A DNA stretch of 64,000 bases. It comes from Nocardia nova. GTDB lineage: Bacteria > Actinomycetota > Actinomycetes > Mycobacteriales > Mycobacteriaceae. The position numbers and the translations under genes were made by a program. The stretch spans positions 62,001-126,000 of the forward strand of contig NZ_PSZE01000003.1 of NCBI RefSeq assembly GCF_002933465.1, written 5' to 3'. The notes under the pieces were generated by a model. That model searched no databases and was not told where the DNA came from. It was given only the letters and a program-made list of their open reading frames with translations. Below are positions 16,339-25,283 of the stretch, piece after piece. The number at the start of each line of letters is the position of its first letter. Position 1 is the stretch's first letter.

Positions 16339-17202
16339 GTGTCGTCGACTTATGTTCCGCCGCTACTGCGGCCTCTGCAGCGGATCCGCAGCTCCGCCGG
16401 CGCCCCGCGAGACTGGCTCGCGCGGGTCGGTCACCAGGTCTTCTTCTTCCTGCGCTCGATCGGCTCGATGCCGTTGGCGCTCAAGCACTATCCCAAGGAA
16501 GTCTGGCGGCTGCTCTCGGACGTCACCTGGGGTAACGGTAGCCTGATCGTCGGCGGCGGCACTATCGGCGTGGTTCTGATCCTGAGTGCCTTCGGCGGTA
16601 TGACCGTCGCCATCCAGGGCTACACCTCGCTGAATCTGCTCGGCTTGAGCCCGCTGACCGGTGCGATCTCCGCCTTCGCGACCACCCGTGAGCTCGGGCC
16701 CATGCTCGCCACCCTCGCATTCGCCGCACAGGCGGGCTGCCGCTTCACCGCCCAGCTGGGTTCGATGCGCATCGCCGAGGAGATCGACGCGCTGGAGTCG
16801 CAGGCGATCCGGCCGCTGCCCTATCTGGTCAGCACCCGGATGATCGCGGCGATGATCGCGATCGTGCCGCTGTACTGCCTGGCGCTGCCGGTCGCCTACC
16901 TGGCGTGTTCCATTACGGTGGGGTTCATCGGCGGTACGGCGTCGGGCACCTTCCAGCATTACTTCTATCAATTCCTGGTACCGCACGACGTGCTGTGGTT
17001 GTTGCTGAAAGCCATTCTCTTCGTGGCGATCACGACCTTCATCCAGTGCTATTACGGCTTCTTCGCCTCCGGTGGTCCCGAGGGCGTCGGTGTGGCCGCG
17101 GGCCGTGCGATCAAGCTCTGCATCATCGCGGTCGTCTTCGCCGACCTGTTCATGACGCTGGCCATCTGGGGCGTGAACCCGGGCATCAGGATCTCGGGAT
17201 AG
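16339..17202 (+). CDS. yrbEB: YrbEB, Mce transporter permease (MlaE family)
   Basis: A 287-residue partner of YrbEA, beginning 4 bp after its stop. The coupling loop is SMRIAEEIDALESQAIRPLP, and the C-terminal half holds GGPEGVGVAAGRAIK, typical of YrbEB. Five to six membrane helices are predicted. The two permeases are expected to form a heterodimer beneath the Mce protein tunnel. Its TAG stop overlaps the AGGAGG site of the small ORF that follows. Confidence 0.93.
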   Translation: MSSTYVPPLLRPLQRIRSSAGAPRDWLARVGHQVFFFLRSIGSMPLALKHYPKEVWRLLSDVTWGNGSLIVGGGTIGVVLILSAFGGMTVAIQGYTSLNLLGLSPLTGAISAFATTRELGPMLATLAFAAQAGCRFTAQLGSMRIAEEIDALESQAIRPLPYLVSTRMIAAMIAIVPLYCLALPVAYLACSITVGFIGGTASGTFQHYFYQFLVPHDVLWLLLKAILFVAITTFIQCYYGFFASGGPEGVGVAAGRAIKLCIIAVVFADLFMTLAIWGVNPGIRISG

Positions 17203-17210
17203 GAGGCGCG

Positions 17211-17282
17211 GTGAGTGGCAATGCGAAGCCCGCTCGCCGGGCCGACCGGGTGCGGGCGTCCCACATGAGCACAGGGGTCTGA
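17211..17282 (+). CDS. Small ORF (23 aa) with AKPARRA core, before mceA
   Basis: GTG at 17211 lies 4 bp after a perfect AGGAGG and opens a 23-codon frame, VSGNAKPARRADRVRASHMS then TGV, ending 2 bp before mceA. Its core AKPARRA is shared with the ORF at 31418-31492, with a 23-bp identical DNA run. The same bases form a GCCCG-CTCGC-CGGGC hairpin. The strong ribosome site and the spacing suggest that it is translated and coupled to mceA. It may be a leader peptide, a basic mini-protein or an RNA element. No known family is recognised. Confidence 0.5.
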   Translation: MSGNAKPARRADRVRASHMSTGV

Positions 17283-17284
17283 AT

Positions 17285-18787
17285 ATGATCATCGATCCGA
17301 GTGGCCGCGGACCGACGATGCGGCAACTGCTCATCGCGGGCATCTGCGGAATCGTCGTCATCGCCGCGGCGCTGACGCTGCTGATGGCCCGCTACAAGGG
17401 CTACATTCTCAACCCGAAGGTGGAGGTCACCGCCAACCTGACCACCACCGGCGACGGCCTGCCCGCGCAGGCCGACGTGAAATTCCGCGGCGTGCTGGTC
17501 GGCGCGGTGAAGGACGTGTCGGTGGCCGCCAAGGGTGAGCTGCAGCAGGTGCACATCAATATGAAGCCGGATTACATCTCCGATATCCCGGCCAATGTCA
17601 CCGCCCGCGTCGTGCCCAGCAACCTGTTCGCCGTCACCTCGGTGGAACTGGTCTACAACGGTCCCGGCAACGCCTCGCTGAAGGCCGGTTCGCAGATCGC
17701 CGAGGATCACAGTCAGGGCACCATCGCCCTGCAGGACACGCTCACCACGGTTCGCACGATCCTGAACAAGATCGACCCGATGCAGCTGGGCCGAGTGCTG
17801 AGCACCCTGTCCTATGCGCTGGACGGCAGCGGCCGGGTACCCGGTTCCACCGTCGAGCGGCTGAACAACTGGTTCACCCAGGTCCGCGCCGCGGTGCCGG
17901 ATCCGGAAGGGACACTGAACAACTTCTCCGCCTCGTTCCACGCGCTCAACCAGTCCGCGCCGGATCTGATGACGACGCTGTCGGAATCGGTGAAGACCGC
18001 GCAGACCATCGCCGACAAGCGCAGCGAGTTGGCCGGCCTCATCACCGGCACCTCCGCGACCATCGACAAGGTCAACAACCTGTTCGCTCGTAACCCCGAC
18101 GTCGGCAAGCAGCTGACCTCGGGCACCGGCGACATGTTCGGTGCGCTCACCGACGACCCCAACGCGATCCCGCAGGCCATCGCGAACCTGAACGCGTCGG
18201 TCCGCAAGCTGAGCACCACCTTCCACTGGGGTCCGCAGCAGCAGATGATCTGGAACGCGGGCCTGACCTTCACGCCGTACAAGCCCTACGACCGGTCCGA
18301 CTGCCCGCGCTACGGCGACCTCGCGGCGCCGAGCTGTAGCACCGCCCCTGCGGTCTCCGATATCGGCCCGCCGACACCGGCTCTGAAACCGCGCACGCTG
18401 GACGCGTCGCAGGGACTGCCCAAGTTGCCGCCGATGCCGGGCCTGCCCGCCATCCCGGGCGTCACGACCGGTGACACCGCGCAGACGGCCGCTCCGCAGC
18501 AGGCGCCCAAACCGGGCAACCCGTTCGCCGGAACTCCGTTGGAGGGTCTGTTCCCGCAGCTGCCGGGCCTGCCGGGCGCGCCCGCGGCCCCCGCGCCGCA
18601 GCCGGCGCCGGCCGCTGCACCGGCGGCGGACGGCCAGCAGCCGAATGCGGGGCCGATCGCCTACTACACCGGACATGACGCGATGAGCGCGCTGCTCGGC
18701 CGGGATCCGACGACTGCCGAATATCTGCTGCTGAGCTCGATCCTGAGGGGTGGAACCTTGCAAGTATCCGAAAGCGGTGCCAGCTGA
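17285..18787 (+). CDS. mceA: MceA family protein
   Basis: A 500-residue Mce protein: an N-terminal membrane anchor (residues 12-33, LLIAGICGIVVIAAALTLLM), the Mce/MlaD domain (about 40-120, with ADVKFRGVLVGAVKDV), a long helical region to about 320, then a Pro/Ala-rich tail with GLP and PAP runs. Six such proteins assemble into a hydrophobic channel across the periplasm. The tail ends with a conserved block (DAMSALLGRDPTTAEYLLLS). It is longer than typical MceA (about 400-450 residues) because of the Pro-rich tail. Confidence 0.92.
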   Translation: MIIDPSGRGPTMRQLLIAGICGIVVIAAALTLLMARYKGYILNPKVEVTANLTTTGDGLPAQADVKFRGVLVGAVKDVSVAAKGELQQVHINMKPDYISDIPANVTARVVPSNLFAVTSVELVYNGPGNASLKAGSQIAEDHSQGTIALQDTLTTVRTILNKIDPMQLGRVLSTLSYALDGSGRVPGSTVERLNNWFTQVRAAVPDPEGTLNNFSASFHALNQSAPDLMTTLSESVKTAQTIADKRSELAGLITGTSATIDKVNNLFARNPDVGKQLTSGTGDMFGALTDDPNAIPQAIANLNASVRKLSTTFHWGPQQQMIWNAGLTFTPYKPYDRSDCPRYGDLAAPSCSTAPAVSDIGPPTPALKPRTLDASQGLPKLPPMPGLPAIPGVTTGDTAQTAAPQQAPKPGNPFAGTPLEGLFPQLPGLPGAPAAPAPQPAPAAAPAADGQQPNAGPIAYYTGHDAMSALLGRDPTTAEYLLLSSILRGGTLQVSESGAS

Positions 18788-19818
18788 TGAGAGGGATTCG
18801 CAAACCGCTGATCGGGTTCGGTATCTTCGCCATCGTCTCGGTCCTGGTGACCGTGGTCATCTGGAATACGCTGGCGCGCACCGTGAACGGTTCCACCCAC
18901 AGCTATTCGGCGATCTTCACCGATGTGCTGGGCCTACGGGAGGGCGACGACGTCCGGATGGCCGGCGTGCGCGTCGGCAAGGTCACCAAGATCGAGGTCG
19001 AAGGGCAGCACCAGGCCAAGGTGTCGTTCATCGTGCAGAGCGATCAGACCGTGTACGGCAACACCAAAGCCCTTGTCCGGTACCAGAATCTGATCGGCCA
19101 GCGCTATGTGGCGCTGGCGCCGGGCAACAAGGGTGACAATTCGGCGCTGCGCAACAACGCGACCATCCCGGTCGAGCGCACCGAGCCCTCGTTCGATATC
19201 TCGGGTCTGCTCAACGGTTTTCAGCCGCTGTTCGAAACCTTGCAGCCCCAGCAGGTCAACGACCTGACCAACACCTTCATCCAAGCGTTGCAGGGCGACG
19301 GTGTTTCGCTGAGTTCGTTCATCACCCAGGCCGCCGCGCTGGCCGGTGACTTCCAGCGACGCGACGTCATCCTGGCCGACGTGATCACCAAACTGTCGGG
19401 CGTGATGTCGGGACTGGCGAAACGAGGTGATGAATTGGAGACACTGGTGACCCAGACCCGTGCGCTGATCGGCGGGCTCTACGAGCAGGGGCAATCCCTG
19501 CAGGCTTCGACCGTCCAGATCGCGAATGCCACGTCCTCCCTGGTGAATATGGTCGATCAGGTACAGCCGAAGATCGCTGCCGCGCAGAACTCGTCCACCG
19601 ACGCGCTGACCATGCTGATCAACAACGGCGCCAAACTGGATCAGGCCGCGATCGACCTGCCGGGCATCCTCGCGACCGTCGGCAAGTTCACCTCCGACGG
19701 CGCCTACGCCAGCGCTTACCTGTGCACGCTGGACGTCTCGCTGTACGGGGTGCTGTTGCCGCGAGGTCTCGTCAGCCAGATCGGCGGACCCAACCATTCG
19801 GCGGTGTGCCGCCCATGA
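18787..19818 (+). CDS. mceB: MceB family protein
   Basis: A 343-residue Mce protein with an N-terminal anchor (PLIGFGIFAIVSVLVTVVIW), the Mce domain (DVLGLREGDDVRMAGVRVG), and a helical body. Two Cys occur near the C-terminus (YLCTLDVSLYG and the final CRP). The start overlaps the mceA stop by one base. Expected to be a subunit of the Mce shuttle. Confidence 0.92.
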   Translation: MRGIRKPLIGFGIFAIVSVLVTVVIWNTLARTVNGSTHSYSAIFTDVLGLREGDDVRMAGVRVGKVTKIEVEGQHQAKVSFIVQSDQTVYGNTKALVRYQNLIGQRYVALAPGNKGDNSALRNNATIPVERTEPSFDISGLLNGFQPLFETLQPQQVNDLTNTFIQALQGDGVSLSSFITQAAALAGDFQRRDVILADVITKLSGVMSGLAKRGDELETLVTQTRALIGGLYEQGQSLQASTVQIANATSSLVNMVDQVQPKIAAAQNSSTDALTMLINNGAKLDQAAIDLPGILATVGKFTSDGAYASAYLCTLDVSLYGVLLPRGLVSQIGGPNHSAVCRP

Positions 19819-20822
19819 CGACCTTCGGTACGCGAATCAGGAATCGTTTCCAGAGCAACCGCTTCTTCTGGCTCGGCGTCATCGGCGCCGTCCTCATCGT
19901 GGTGCTGCTCGTGGTGTCCAGCAGTTACAAGAAACTGGGCGTCGGCACCAAGGACGTGCAGGCGGAATTCGTGCAGACCGCCGGCGTCCAGACCGGTGAC
20001 AAGGTGAACGTCGCCGGTGTGCCGGTGGGCACGGTCGCCGGGGCGAAACTCGAGGGTGACCACGTGCTGATCACCTTGCACGTGAACAACGACGTGAAGC
20101 TCGGCCCCGATGCCCGCGCGTCCATCAAGATGGCCACCCTGCTGGGTGCGCGCTACGTCGATCTCGACCCGGGCGACGGTAAGGGCTTGCCGGGCAACCG
20201 GATTCACAAGTCCAACACCAAGGTTCCCTATGACCTGGCCGACGTGGTGCAGATCGGCACCCCGAAGTTCGAGGCACTCGACACCGAGAAGCTGGCCGAA
20301 TCGCTGAAGGTGCTCGGTGACCAGATCGACGGTTCGCCGCAGCTGACCGCGCAGGCGCTCGACAGCGTCGGCGCGCTCGCCAAGACCATCAACGATCGGC
20401 GCGACCAGGTCGACGGTCTGCTCAAGGATCTGGACAAGGTCACCAAGATCCTCGGCGACAACCGCAACAGCGTGCTGCTGGTGATCACCCAGGGCGAGGC
20501 CATCGCCAGCCGGGTGATGGAACGCCAGGAGCTGCTCGAGAAACTGCTGAACAACACCGCGACCCTGACCAAGCAGCTGCAGCAGATCGGCGCGGAGAAC
20601 AACAACCAGCTCGGCCCGACCATCGAACAGCTGAACACGATGGCCCAGGGTCTGCAGAAGAACAAGGACAACCTGGACAAACTGTTGCAGATCATGCCCG
20701 CGTCGCTGCGGCAGTTCAACAACGTCTTCGGCAACGGCCCCTACGGTGAGGTCGGGGTGCCGTGGCTGTTCCCGGACAACTGGTTGTGCTTCGCGCGAGT
20801 GATCGAGGGGTGCCAGGGATGA
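19815..20822 (+). CDS. mceC: MceC family protein
   Basis: A 335-residue Mce protein. The ATG at 19815 overlaps the mceB stop (ATGA) and is followed by an anchor helix (FFWLGVIGAVLIVVLLVVSS). The Mce domain includes GDKVNVAGVPVGTVAGAKL, and the helical body contains a Gln/Asn-rich coiled coil (LTKQLQQIGAENNNQLGP). It lacks the long tail seen in some MceC proteins. Confidence 0.92.
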   Translation: MTTFGTRIRNRFQSNRFFWLGVIGAVLIVVLLVVSSSYKKLGVGTKDVQAEFVQTAGVQTGDKVNVAGVPVGTVAGAKLEGDHVLITLHVNNDVKLGPDARASIKMATLLGARYVDLDPGDGKGLPGNRIHKSNTKVPYDLADVVQIGTPKFEALDTEKLAESLKVLGDQIDGSPQLTAQALDSVGALAKTINDRRDQVDGLLKDLDKVTKILGDNRNSVLLVITQGEAIASRVMERQELLEKLLNNTATLTKQLQQIGAENNNQLGPTIEQLNTMAQGLQKNKDNLDKLLQIMPASLRQFNNVFGNGPYGEVGVPWLFPDNWLCFARVIEGCQG

Positions 20823-21907
20823 TGCTGAACAAATGGCTGGCCCGCGCCACCAAGACGGTCGCGATCGGTGCGGCCATGCTGGTGGTCGGCAGCTGCGGTT
20901 CGGTGCAGAACGCGGTGGGCGGGTCGATCCACATCACCGCCGACTTCCGCAATATCGCCGGCGTCTTCGAGGGCAACCCGATCACCGTGCTCGGCCTCGA
21001 GGTCGGCAAGGTCGACAAGATCATCCCCAAGGGTGAGTACGTCGAGGTGCACATGACGGTGAACCACGATGTGGACATCCCGAAGAATGTGACGGCGGCG
21101 ATCGTGTCGCCCTCGATCGTGACCAATCGGCATATCGAGCTCACGCCGCGCTACACCGGCGGGCCCACACTGCCGGACAACACCCACCTCACCGTGCAGC
21201 AGACCCGCACCCCGGTCGAACTGGACACGATGATCAAGACCATCGACCAGTTCACCGCCGCACTGAAACCGGCGCCCGGCCAGAGTCAGGGACCGCTGTC
21301 GGGCACGCTGCTCTACGACATGGTCAACGGCCAGGGTGAGCGGATTCGCGACACGCTCAACGCGCTGTCGGGCGCGTTGAAGGTCGGCGTCGACAACAAG
21401 GACGCTATCTCGACCATCATCATCAAGCTCAACGAGCTGACCTCGATGCTGGCCGACAACGACCAGTCGGTGCGCGAGTTCAGCAACAAGGTCACCCAGA
21501 TGTCGTCGCTGCTGGCCGAGCAGGCGCCCGGTCTGCAGGCCACGCTGGATCAGCTCAACGACTTCCTGGCCAACACCAGCGGCGTGTTCAGCCAGTACCA
21601 GAGCCAGTTGTCGGAGAGCCTGACCGGGCTCACCAAGGTCACCGACCAGCTGCGGCAGAACGCGGCCGGTGTGGTCGAGACCGTCGATGTGGCGCCGCTG
21701 CTGCTGCAGAACCTGGACCGTTCGATGGACCGCAACCGCGGCTTCGTCCGCCTGCACGCGGTGCTCGGCACCGCGCTGTCCGGCGAGGTCGTCAGTCTGT
21801 TCTGTGAACGCATTCAGATGAAGGCCGACGGCTGCCGGACCGGCAAGATCGAGGATTTCGGACCCGACCTCGGGTTGTCCGCCGCACTGTTGGGACTGAC
21901 GAAATGA
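20819..21907 (+). CDS. mceD: MceD family protein with a lipobox-like N-terminus
   Basis: A 362-residue Mce protein whose ATG overlaps the mceC stop (ATGA). Unlike the usual membrane-anchored MceD, the N-terminus KTVAIGAAMLVVGSCGS looks like a lipoprotein signal with the Cys near residue 25. If it is processed, the operon makes two lipoproteins, MceD and MceE. The Mce domain follows (ITVLGLEVGKVDKI), then a helical body. The lipobox VGSC is slightly off consensus, so anchoring by an uncleaved helix remains possible. Confidence 0.9.
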   Translation: MMLNKWLARATKTVAIGAAMLVVGSCGSVQNAVGGSIHITADFRNIAGVFEGNPITVLGLEVGKVDKIIPKGEYVEVHMTVNHDVDIPKNVTAAIVSPSIVTNRHIELTPRYTGGPTLPDNTHLTVQQTRTPVELDTMIKTIDQFTAALKPAPGQSQGPLSGTLLYDMVNGQGERIRDTLNALSGALKVGVDNKDAISTIIIKLNELTSMLADNDQSVREFSNKVTQMSSLLAEQAPGLQATLDQLNDFLANTSGVFSQYQSQLSESLTGLTKVTDQLRQNAAGVVETVDVAPLLLQNLDRSMDRNRGFVRLHAVLGTALSGEVVSLFCERIQMKADGCRTGKIEDFGPDLGLSAALLGLTK

Positions 21908-22998
21908 CGGTATCGAGGCGCCTGCGGCGCACCTGGCTCGCCCTCGGCGTCTCGGCGACTGTGGCGGCCTCCGGCTGTGGTCTGACCGTGGAGAGTCTGC
22001 CGCTGCCCAAACCGGGGCAGTCCGGAGAGACCTATACCCTGCACGCGATTTTCGCCAACGCGCTCAACCTGCCCGATCAGGCCAAGGTCAAGATCGGTGG
22101 TTCCGATGTCGGTGTGGTCACCCACATCTCGACCAAGAACTACCAGGCCATCGTCGATATGAACGTCCGCAAGGACATCACGCTGCCGCGCGATTCCACC
22201 GCCGAACTGCGCCAGGCCACTCCGCTGGGCGATGTGTTCGTGGCGCTGTCGAAGCCGAAGTCGGACGAGACCACGCCGATGCTGAAGGACGGCGACACCA
22301 TCGGCATCGACCACACCTCGGCCGGTGCCACCGTCGAGGAGTTGCTGCTCTCGGTCTCGATGCTGTTCAACGGCGGCGGCGTGTCCGCGCTGACCAAGCT
22401 GACCTCGGAACTGGATTCGATGGTCGGCGGCCGGCCCGATCAGCTCGCGAGCCTGATCAAGCAGATGACGAGTGTGGTCACCACCCTGCACGCCAACAGT
22501 GAGCGCATCGACAGCACGCTCAACGGCTTCGACGCGCTGACCAACACCATCGAGGCCAACCACGACCAGTTGGGTCAGGTGGCGGATTCGCTGCCGCAGA
22601 TGATCGGCGCCATCGCGGAGAACAACAAGCAGATCGGTGATCTGCTCGGCAAGATCTCCACCACCAGCGCGGCGCTCGGCGATTACGCCGATACCAGCCA
22701 CGATCAGCTGGCGAGCCTGCTCGAGAACGTGCACAAGTTGATGGACGCGCTGTCGCGGGCCGGTAACGACCTCGGTCCGGCGCTGGACGCACTGCACGAG
22801 ATCCGGCCGAAGGTCGACGCGTCGTTCAAGGGCAACACCCTCGCCGTGGCCGCGACCTTGACCCAGCTCGACATCGGCTTGCTCACCGATCCGCCGCACA
22901 GCAAGTTCTGGGATCTGCGCGATCTGCAGGACATGGCGGGCAGTTTGATCCAGGTGCTGCAGATCGTCTACGGCCGAGTGACAGGGGGCCACCGATGA
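21904..22998 (+). CDS. mceE: MceE family lipoprotein
   Basis: A 364-residue Mce lipoprotein. The signal ALGVSATVAASGCG carries a lipobox with Cys near residue 25, as expected for MceE/LprK-type proteins. The Mce domain contains DQAKVKIGGSDVGVVTHIS, and the remainder is helical. Start and stop overlap both neighbours by four bases, so translation of mceC-F is tightly coupled. Confidence 0.93.
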   Translation: MTVSRRLRRTWLALGVSATVAASGCGLTVESLPLPKPGQSGETYTLHAIFANALNLPDQAKVKIGGSDVGVVTHISTKNYQAIVDMNVRKDITLPRDSTAELRQATPLGDVFVALSKPKSDETTPMLKDGDTIGIDHTSAGATVEELLLSVSMLFNGGGVSALTKLTSELDSMVGGRPDQLASLIKQMTSVVTTLHANSERIDSTLNGFDALTNTIEANHDQLGQVADSLPQMIGAIAENNKQIGDLLGKISTTSAALGDYADTSHDQLASLLENVHKLMDALSRAGNDLGPALDALHEIRPKVDASFKGNTLAVAATLTQLDIGLLTDPPHSKFWDLRDLQDMAGSLIQVLQIVYGRVTGGHR

Positions 22999-24164
22999 GC
23001 TGGCTGCTGCGACACAAACTGCTGCTGTCCACGATCGGACTGGTGATCGCGTTCGTCGTGGGCGCGACGTATCTGGCGGTGGACGTCATGCGCATCAACC
23101 CGCTGCGCAGTACCTATACGGTCACGGTCGCGCTCGACCGCTCCGGCGGTCTGCAGCCGGGCAACGACGTCACGCTGCGTGGATTCCGCATCGGCAAGGT
23201 GAATTCGATCAAGCTGGCGGACCGGGGCGCCTCGATCGCGGCCGCGGCCCAGATCGACACCAGGTACAAGATTCCGAAGGCCACGCAGGTCGTTGTGCAC
23301 GCCCTCTCGGCCGCCGGCGAGCAGTACATCGACTTTCAGCCCGACACCGACAAGGGTCCGTACCTCACCGACGGTTCGGTGATCCCGTTCGACCCGCAGA
23401 AGGTGCAGACCCCGACTCCGGTGTCGGCGGTGCTGGAAAACGCCAGCGGGTTCTTCGACCAGATCGACCCGGATCGGTTCAGCACCATCCTCACCGAATT
23501 CGACACCGCGCTCAGCGGCGGACCGGATCAGTTGCGTGACATGGTCGATGCGCTGAGCCTGGTGACGGCCGGTCTGGACAATCTGCTGCCGCAGACCACC
23601 AACCTGCTCACCAACCTGCGCACCATCGCGTCCACCACGTCGAACGCGCAGCCCGATCTGAGCACCCTGACGCAGAACTCGTCGACATTGTTCACCCAGT
23701 TCAACAACGCCAACGACGAACTCCGCAAGGTGCTGGACCAAGCCCCGGCGCAGATGAAGGCGCTGGGTGCGACGCTGGACAAGACCACCGATCCGATCAC
23801 CAGCCTGGCGACCAACTTCGTGGCCGTCACCAAGGCGGCGCAGCTGCGGCTGCCGGCGCTGCGGGCGCTGTTCCCGTCGCTGGTCGTCGGCAGTTCGGCG
23901 ATGGGGGTGCCGGCCCACGACGGAGAGTTCTATACGATCCTCGATATCTGGCCTCGCCCGTTCTGCCAGTACTCGCACGCGCCGGTCGCGCCGTATGTCG
24001 TGACCGACGGCTCGTTCCCGAAGTGGAACTATTGCACCAACGCACCTCCGGACCAGCAGATTCGTGGTTCGGCGAACGCGCCGCGGCCCGACGTTCCGAA
24101 CAACGGAGCGCAGATGCCGTCGGGTGCCGATCCGAACGCTCGGACCCCGAAACCGGTGCGGTAA
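22995..24164 (+). CDS. mceF: MceF family protein
   Basis: A 389-residue Mce protein with an N-terminal anchor (KLLLSTIGLVIAFVVGATYL), the Mce domain (GLQPGNDVTLRGFRIGKVNS) and a helical body. The C-terminal part has conserved Cys residues (PFCQYSHAP and WNYCTNAP) and an Asn/Pro-rich end. It is the last of the six Mce subunits. A 61-bp gap precedes the Mce-associated gene. Confidence 0.93.
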   Translation: MSWLLRHKLLLSTIGLVIAFVVGATYLAVDVMRINPLRSTYTVTVALDRSGGLQPGNDVTLRGFRIGKVNSIKLADRGASIAAAAQIDTRYKIPKATQVVVHALSAAGEQYIDFQPDTDKGPYLTDGSVIPFDPQKVQTPTPVSAVLENASGFFDQIDPDRFSTILTEFDTALSGGPDQLRDMVDALSLVTAGLDNLLPQTTNLLTNLRTIASTTSNAQPDLSTLTQNSSTLFTQFNNANDELRKVLDQAPAQMKALGATLDKTTDPITSLATNFVAVTKAAQLRLPALRALFPSLVVGSSAMGVPAHDGEFYTILDIWPRPFCQYSHAPVAPYVVTDGSFPKWNYCTNAPPDQQIRGSANAPRPDVPNNGAQMPSGADPNARTPKPVR

Positions 24165-24225
24165 ATAGAGTGGCCCGAAACATACGGCATGGTTTCCACA
24201 TGCCGGGAAGGTGACAGATCGATTC

Positions 24226-25104
24226 ATGTCCGATGACGACACCGCCAAGGACAAGGCGAACAACGATGCCGAGTCGACCGAGAAGGTCGACGCGGCGCAA
24301 GACAGCACCGCCGCGGACGCAACGGTCAAGTTCGAGTCGGACTCGTCGGCTGCTGCCGCCAAGGGTGCCGATGCTGCGAAGGCCGCCGATGCCGACCGGA
24401 CGGTGAAGCTCGAGACCGCGGGCCCGACCTCGGCCGAGGCGGCGACCACCAAGGTGCCGACCCCGGTCGCGGCGCCCGCGAGCGCGTCGTCCCCCGGGAC
24501 GAGCACTCCGTGGGTGCCGATCGTCGCGGCCTTCGCCGCGGGCGTGCTGCTGGTGGCCGCGATCACCGCGGTGGTGGTCTTCTATCTGAAGGCCGACAAC
24601 CGCGAGGATCAGCTCGCCGCGCGCGATGATTCGACCAAGGCGGCGTGCGATTTCGGCAAGGCCGTGGCCAGCTACGACGCTGATCACCTGGACGACTACT
24701 TCAAGCAGGTCGCTGACGTGTCGACGGGTGAATGGGGCAAGTTCTGGAGCGGGGCATCCGGGACGCTGAAGGACGCGATGGTCAGCGTGCATGCCAAATC
24801 GAAACTCGACGAGATTCACTGTGCGTGGGAGTCGGGCAACGACAGCGAGGCCAATGTCGTTCTCGTGATTACCCAGGAGCAAAGCAACCAGGCGGTGCCA
24901 CAACCGGACAAGTTGACGATCCCCGGCGTAGCCCACATGGAGAAGCACGACGGCAAATGGCTGATCTCGAAGTTCGACTCGCCGGTCACCAAGGGAATGG
25001 GCCCGTCCGGTCCGGCGCCGGGTGCGCCGCAGGCCGTCCCGGGTACCAGCCCGCAGGCCAACGGTGGGCCGCAGCCCGCACCGGCTCCGCCGCCGGGTAA
25101 CTGA
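24226..25104 (+). CDS. Mce-associated membrane protein
   Basis: A 292-residue protein of the Mam type found after mceF. The first 100 residues are acidic, Ala/Thr/Lys-rich and disordered. One helix (VPIVAAFAAGVLLVAAITAV) crosses the membrane. The outer domain resembles a small NTF2-like fold (DDYFKQVADVSTGEW, then GKFWSG), and a Pro-rich tail ends it. Such proteins stabilise or assist Mce complexes. ATG 24226 is preferred because GAAGGTGA is 11 bp upstream; a GTG at 24211 lies inside that site. It is the last gene before the operon terminator. Confidence 0.85.
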   Translation: MSDDDTAKDKANNDAESTEKVDAAQDSTAADATVKFESDSSAAAAKGADAAKAADADRTVKLETAGPTSAEAATTKVPTPVAAPASASSPGTSTPWVPIVAAFAAGVLLVAAITAVVVFYLKADNREDQLAARDDSTKAACDFGKAVASYDADHLDDYFKQVADVSTGEWGKFWSGASGTLKDAMVSVHAKSKLDEIHCAWESGNDSEANVVLVITQEQSNQAVPQPDKLTIPGVAHMEKHDGKWLISKFDSPVTKGMGPSGPAPGAPQAVPGTSPQANGGPQPAPAPPPGN

Positions 25105-25125
25105 ATCCGGTTACAGGACAACACT

Positions 25126-25162
25126 TTCCGGCCCCGTGACGGTTTCCGTCGCGGGGCCGGAA
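25126..25162 (+). terminator. Terminator of the mce operon
   Basis: TTCCGGCCCCG / CGGGGCCGGAA, a perfect 11-bp stem extended by a near-match, 21 bp after the last stop. The loop region is TGACGGTTTCCGTCG. No T-run follows, which is usual for GC-rich actinobacterial terminators. Confidence 0.75.
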
Positions 25163-25222
25163 TGCGTTCGACGAGGTGATCCGGCTGTGAACACGCGACC
25201 GAGGCGGCGGCAACCGGGCGCC

Positions 25223-25253
25223 TCCGGCGGTGGGCCGACCCACCACCGCCGGA
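25223..25253 (-). terminator. Terminator of the RNase HI gene
   Basis: TCCGGCGGTGG / CCACCGCCGGA, an 11-bp perfect stem with a 9-nt loop, 30 bp downstream of the rnhA stop on the minus strand. It faces the mce terminator, so the two convergent units are well separated. Confidence 0.7.
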
Positions 25254-25283
25254 AGCCATTCAGTTGGTCTGACGCGTGCCCGG

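Noticed and set aside
15462..25104. Long minus-strand frames opposite the mce genes, some over 500 codons
   Set aside because: They are typical antisense shadows of GC-rich genes: rich in Arg, Gly, His and Gln, with no domain motif and no ribosome site.
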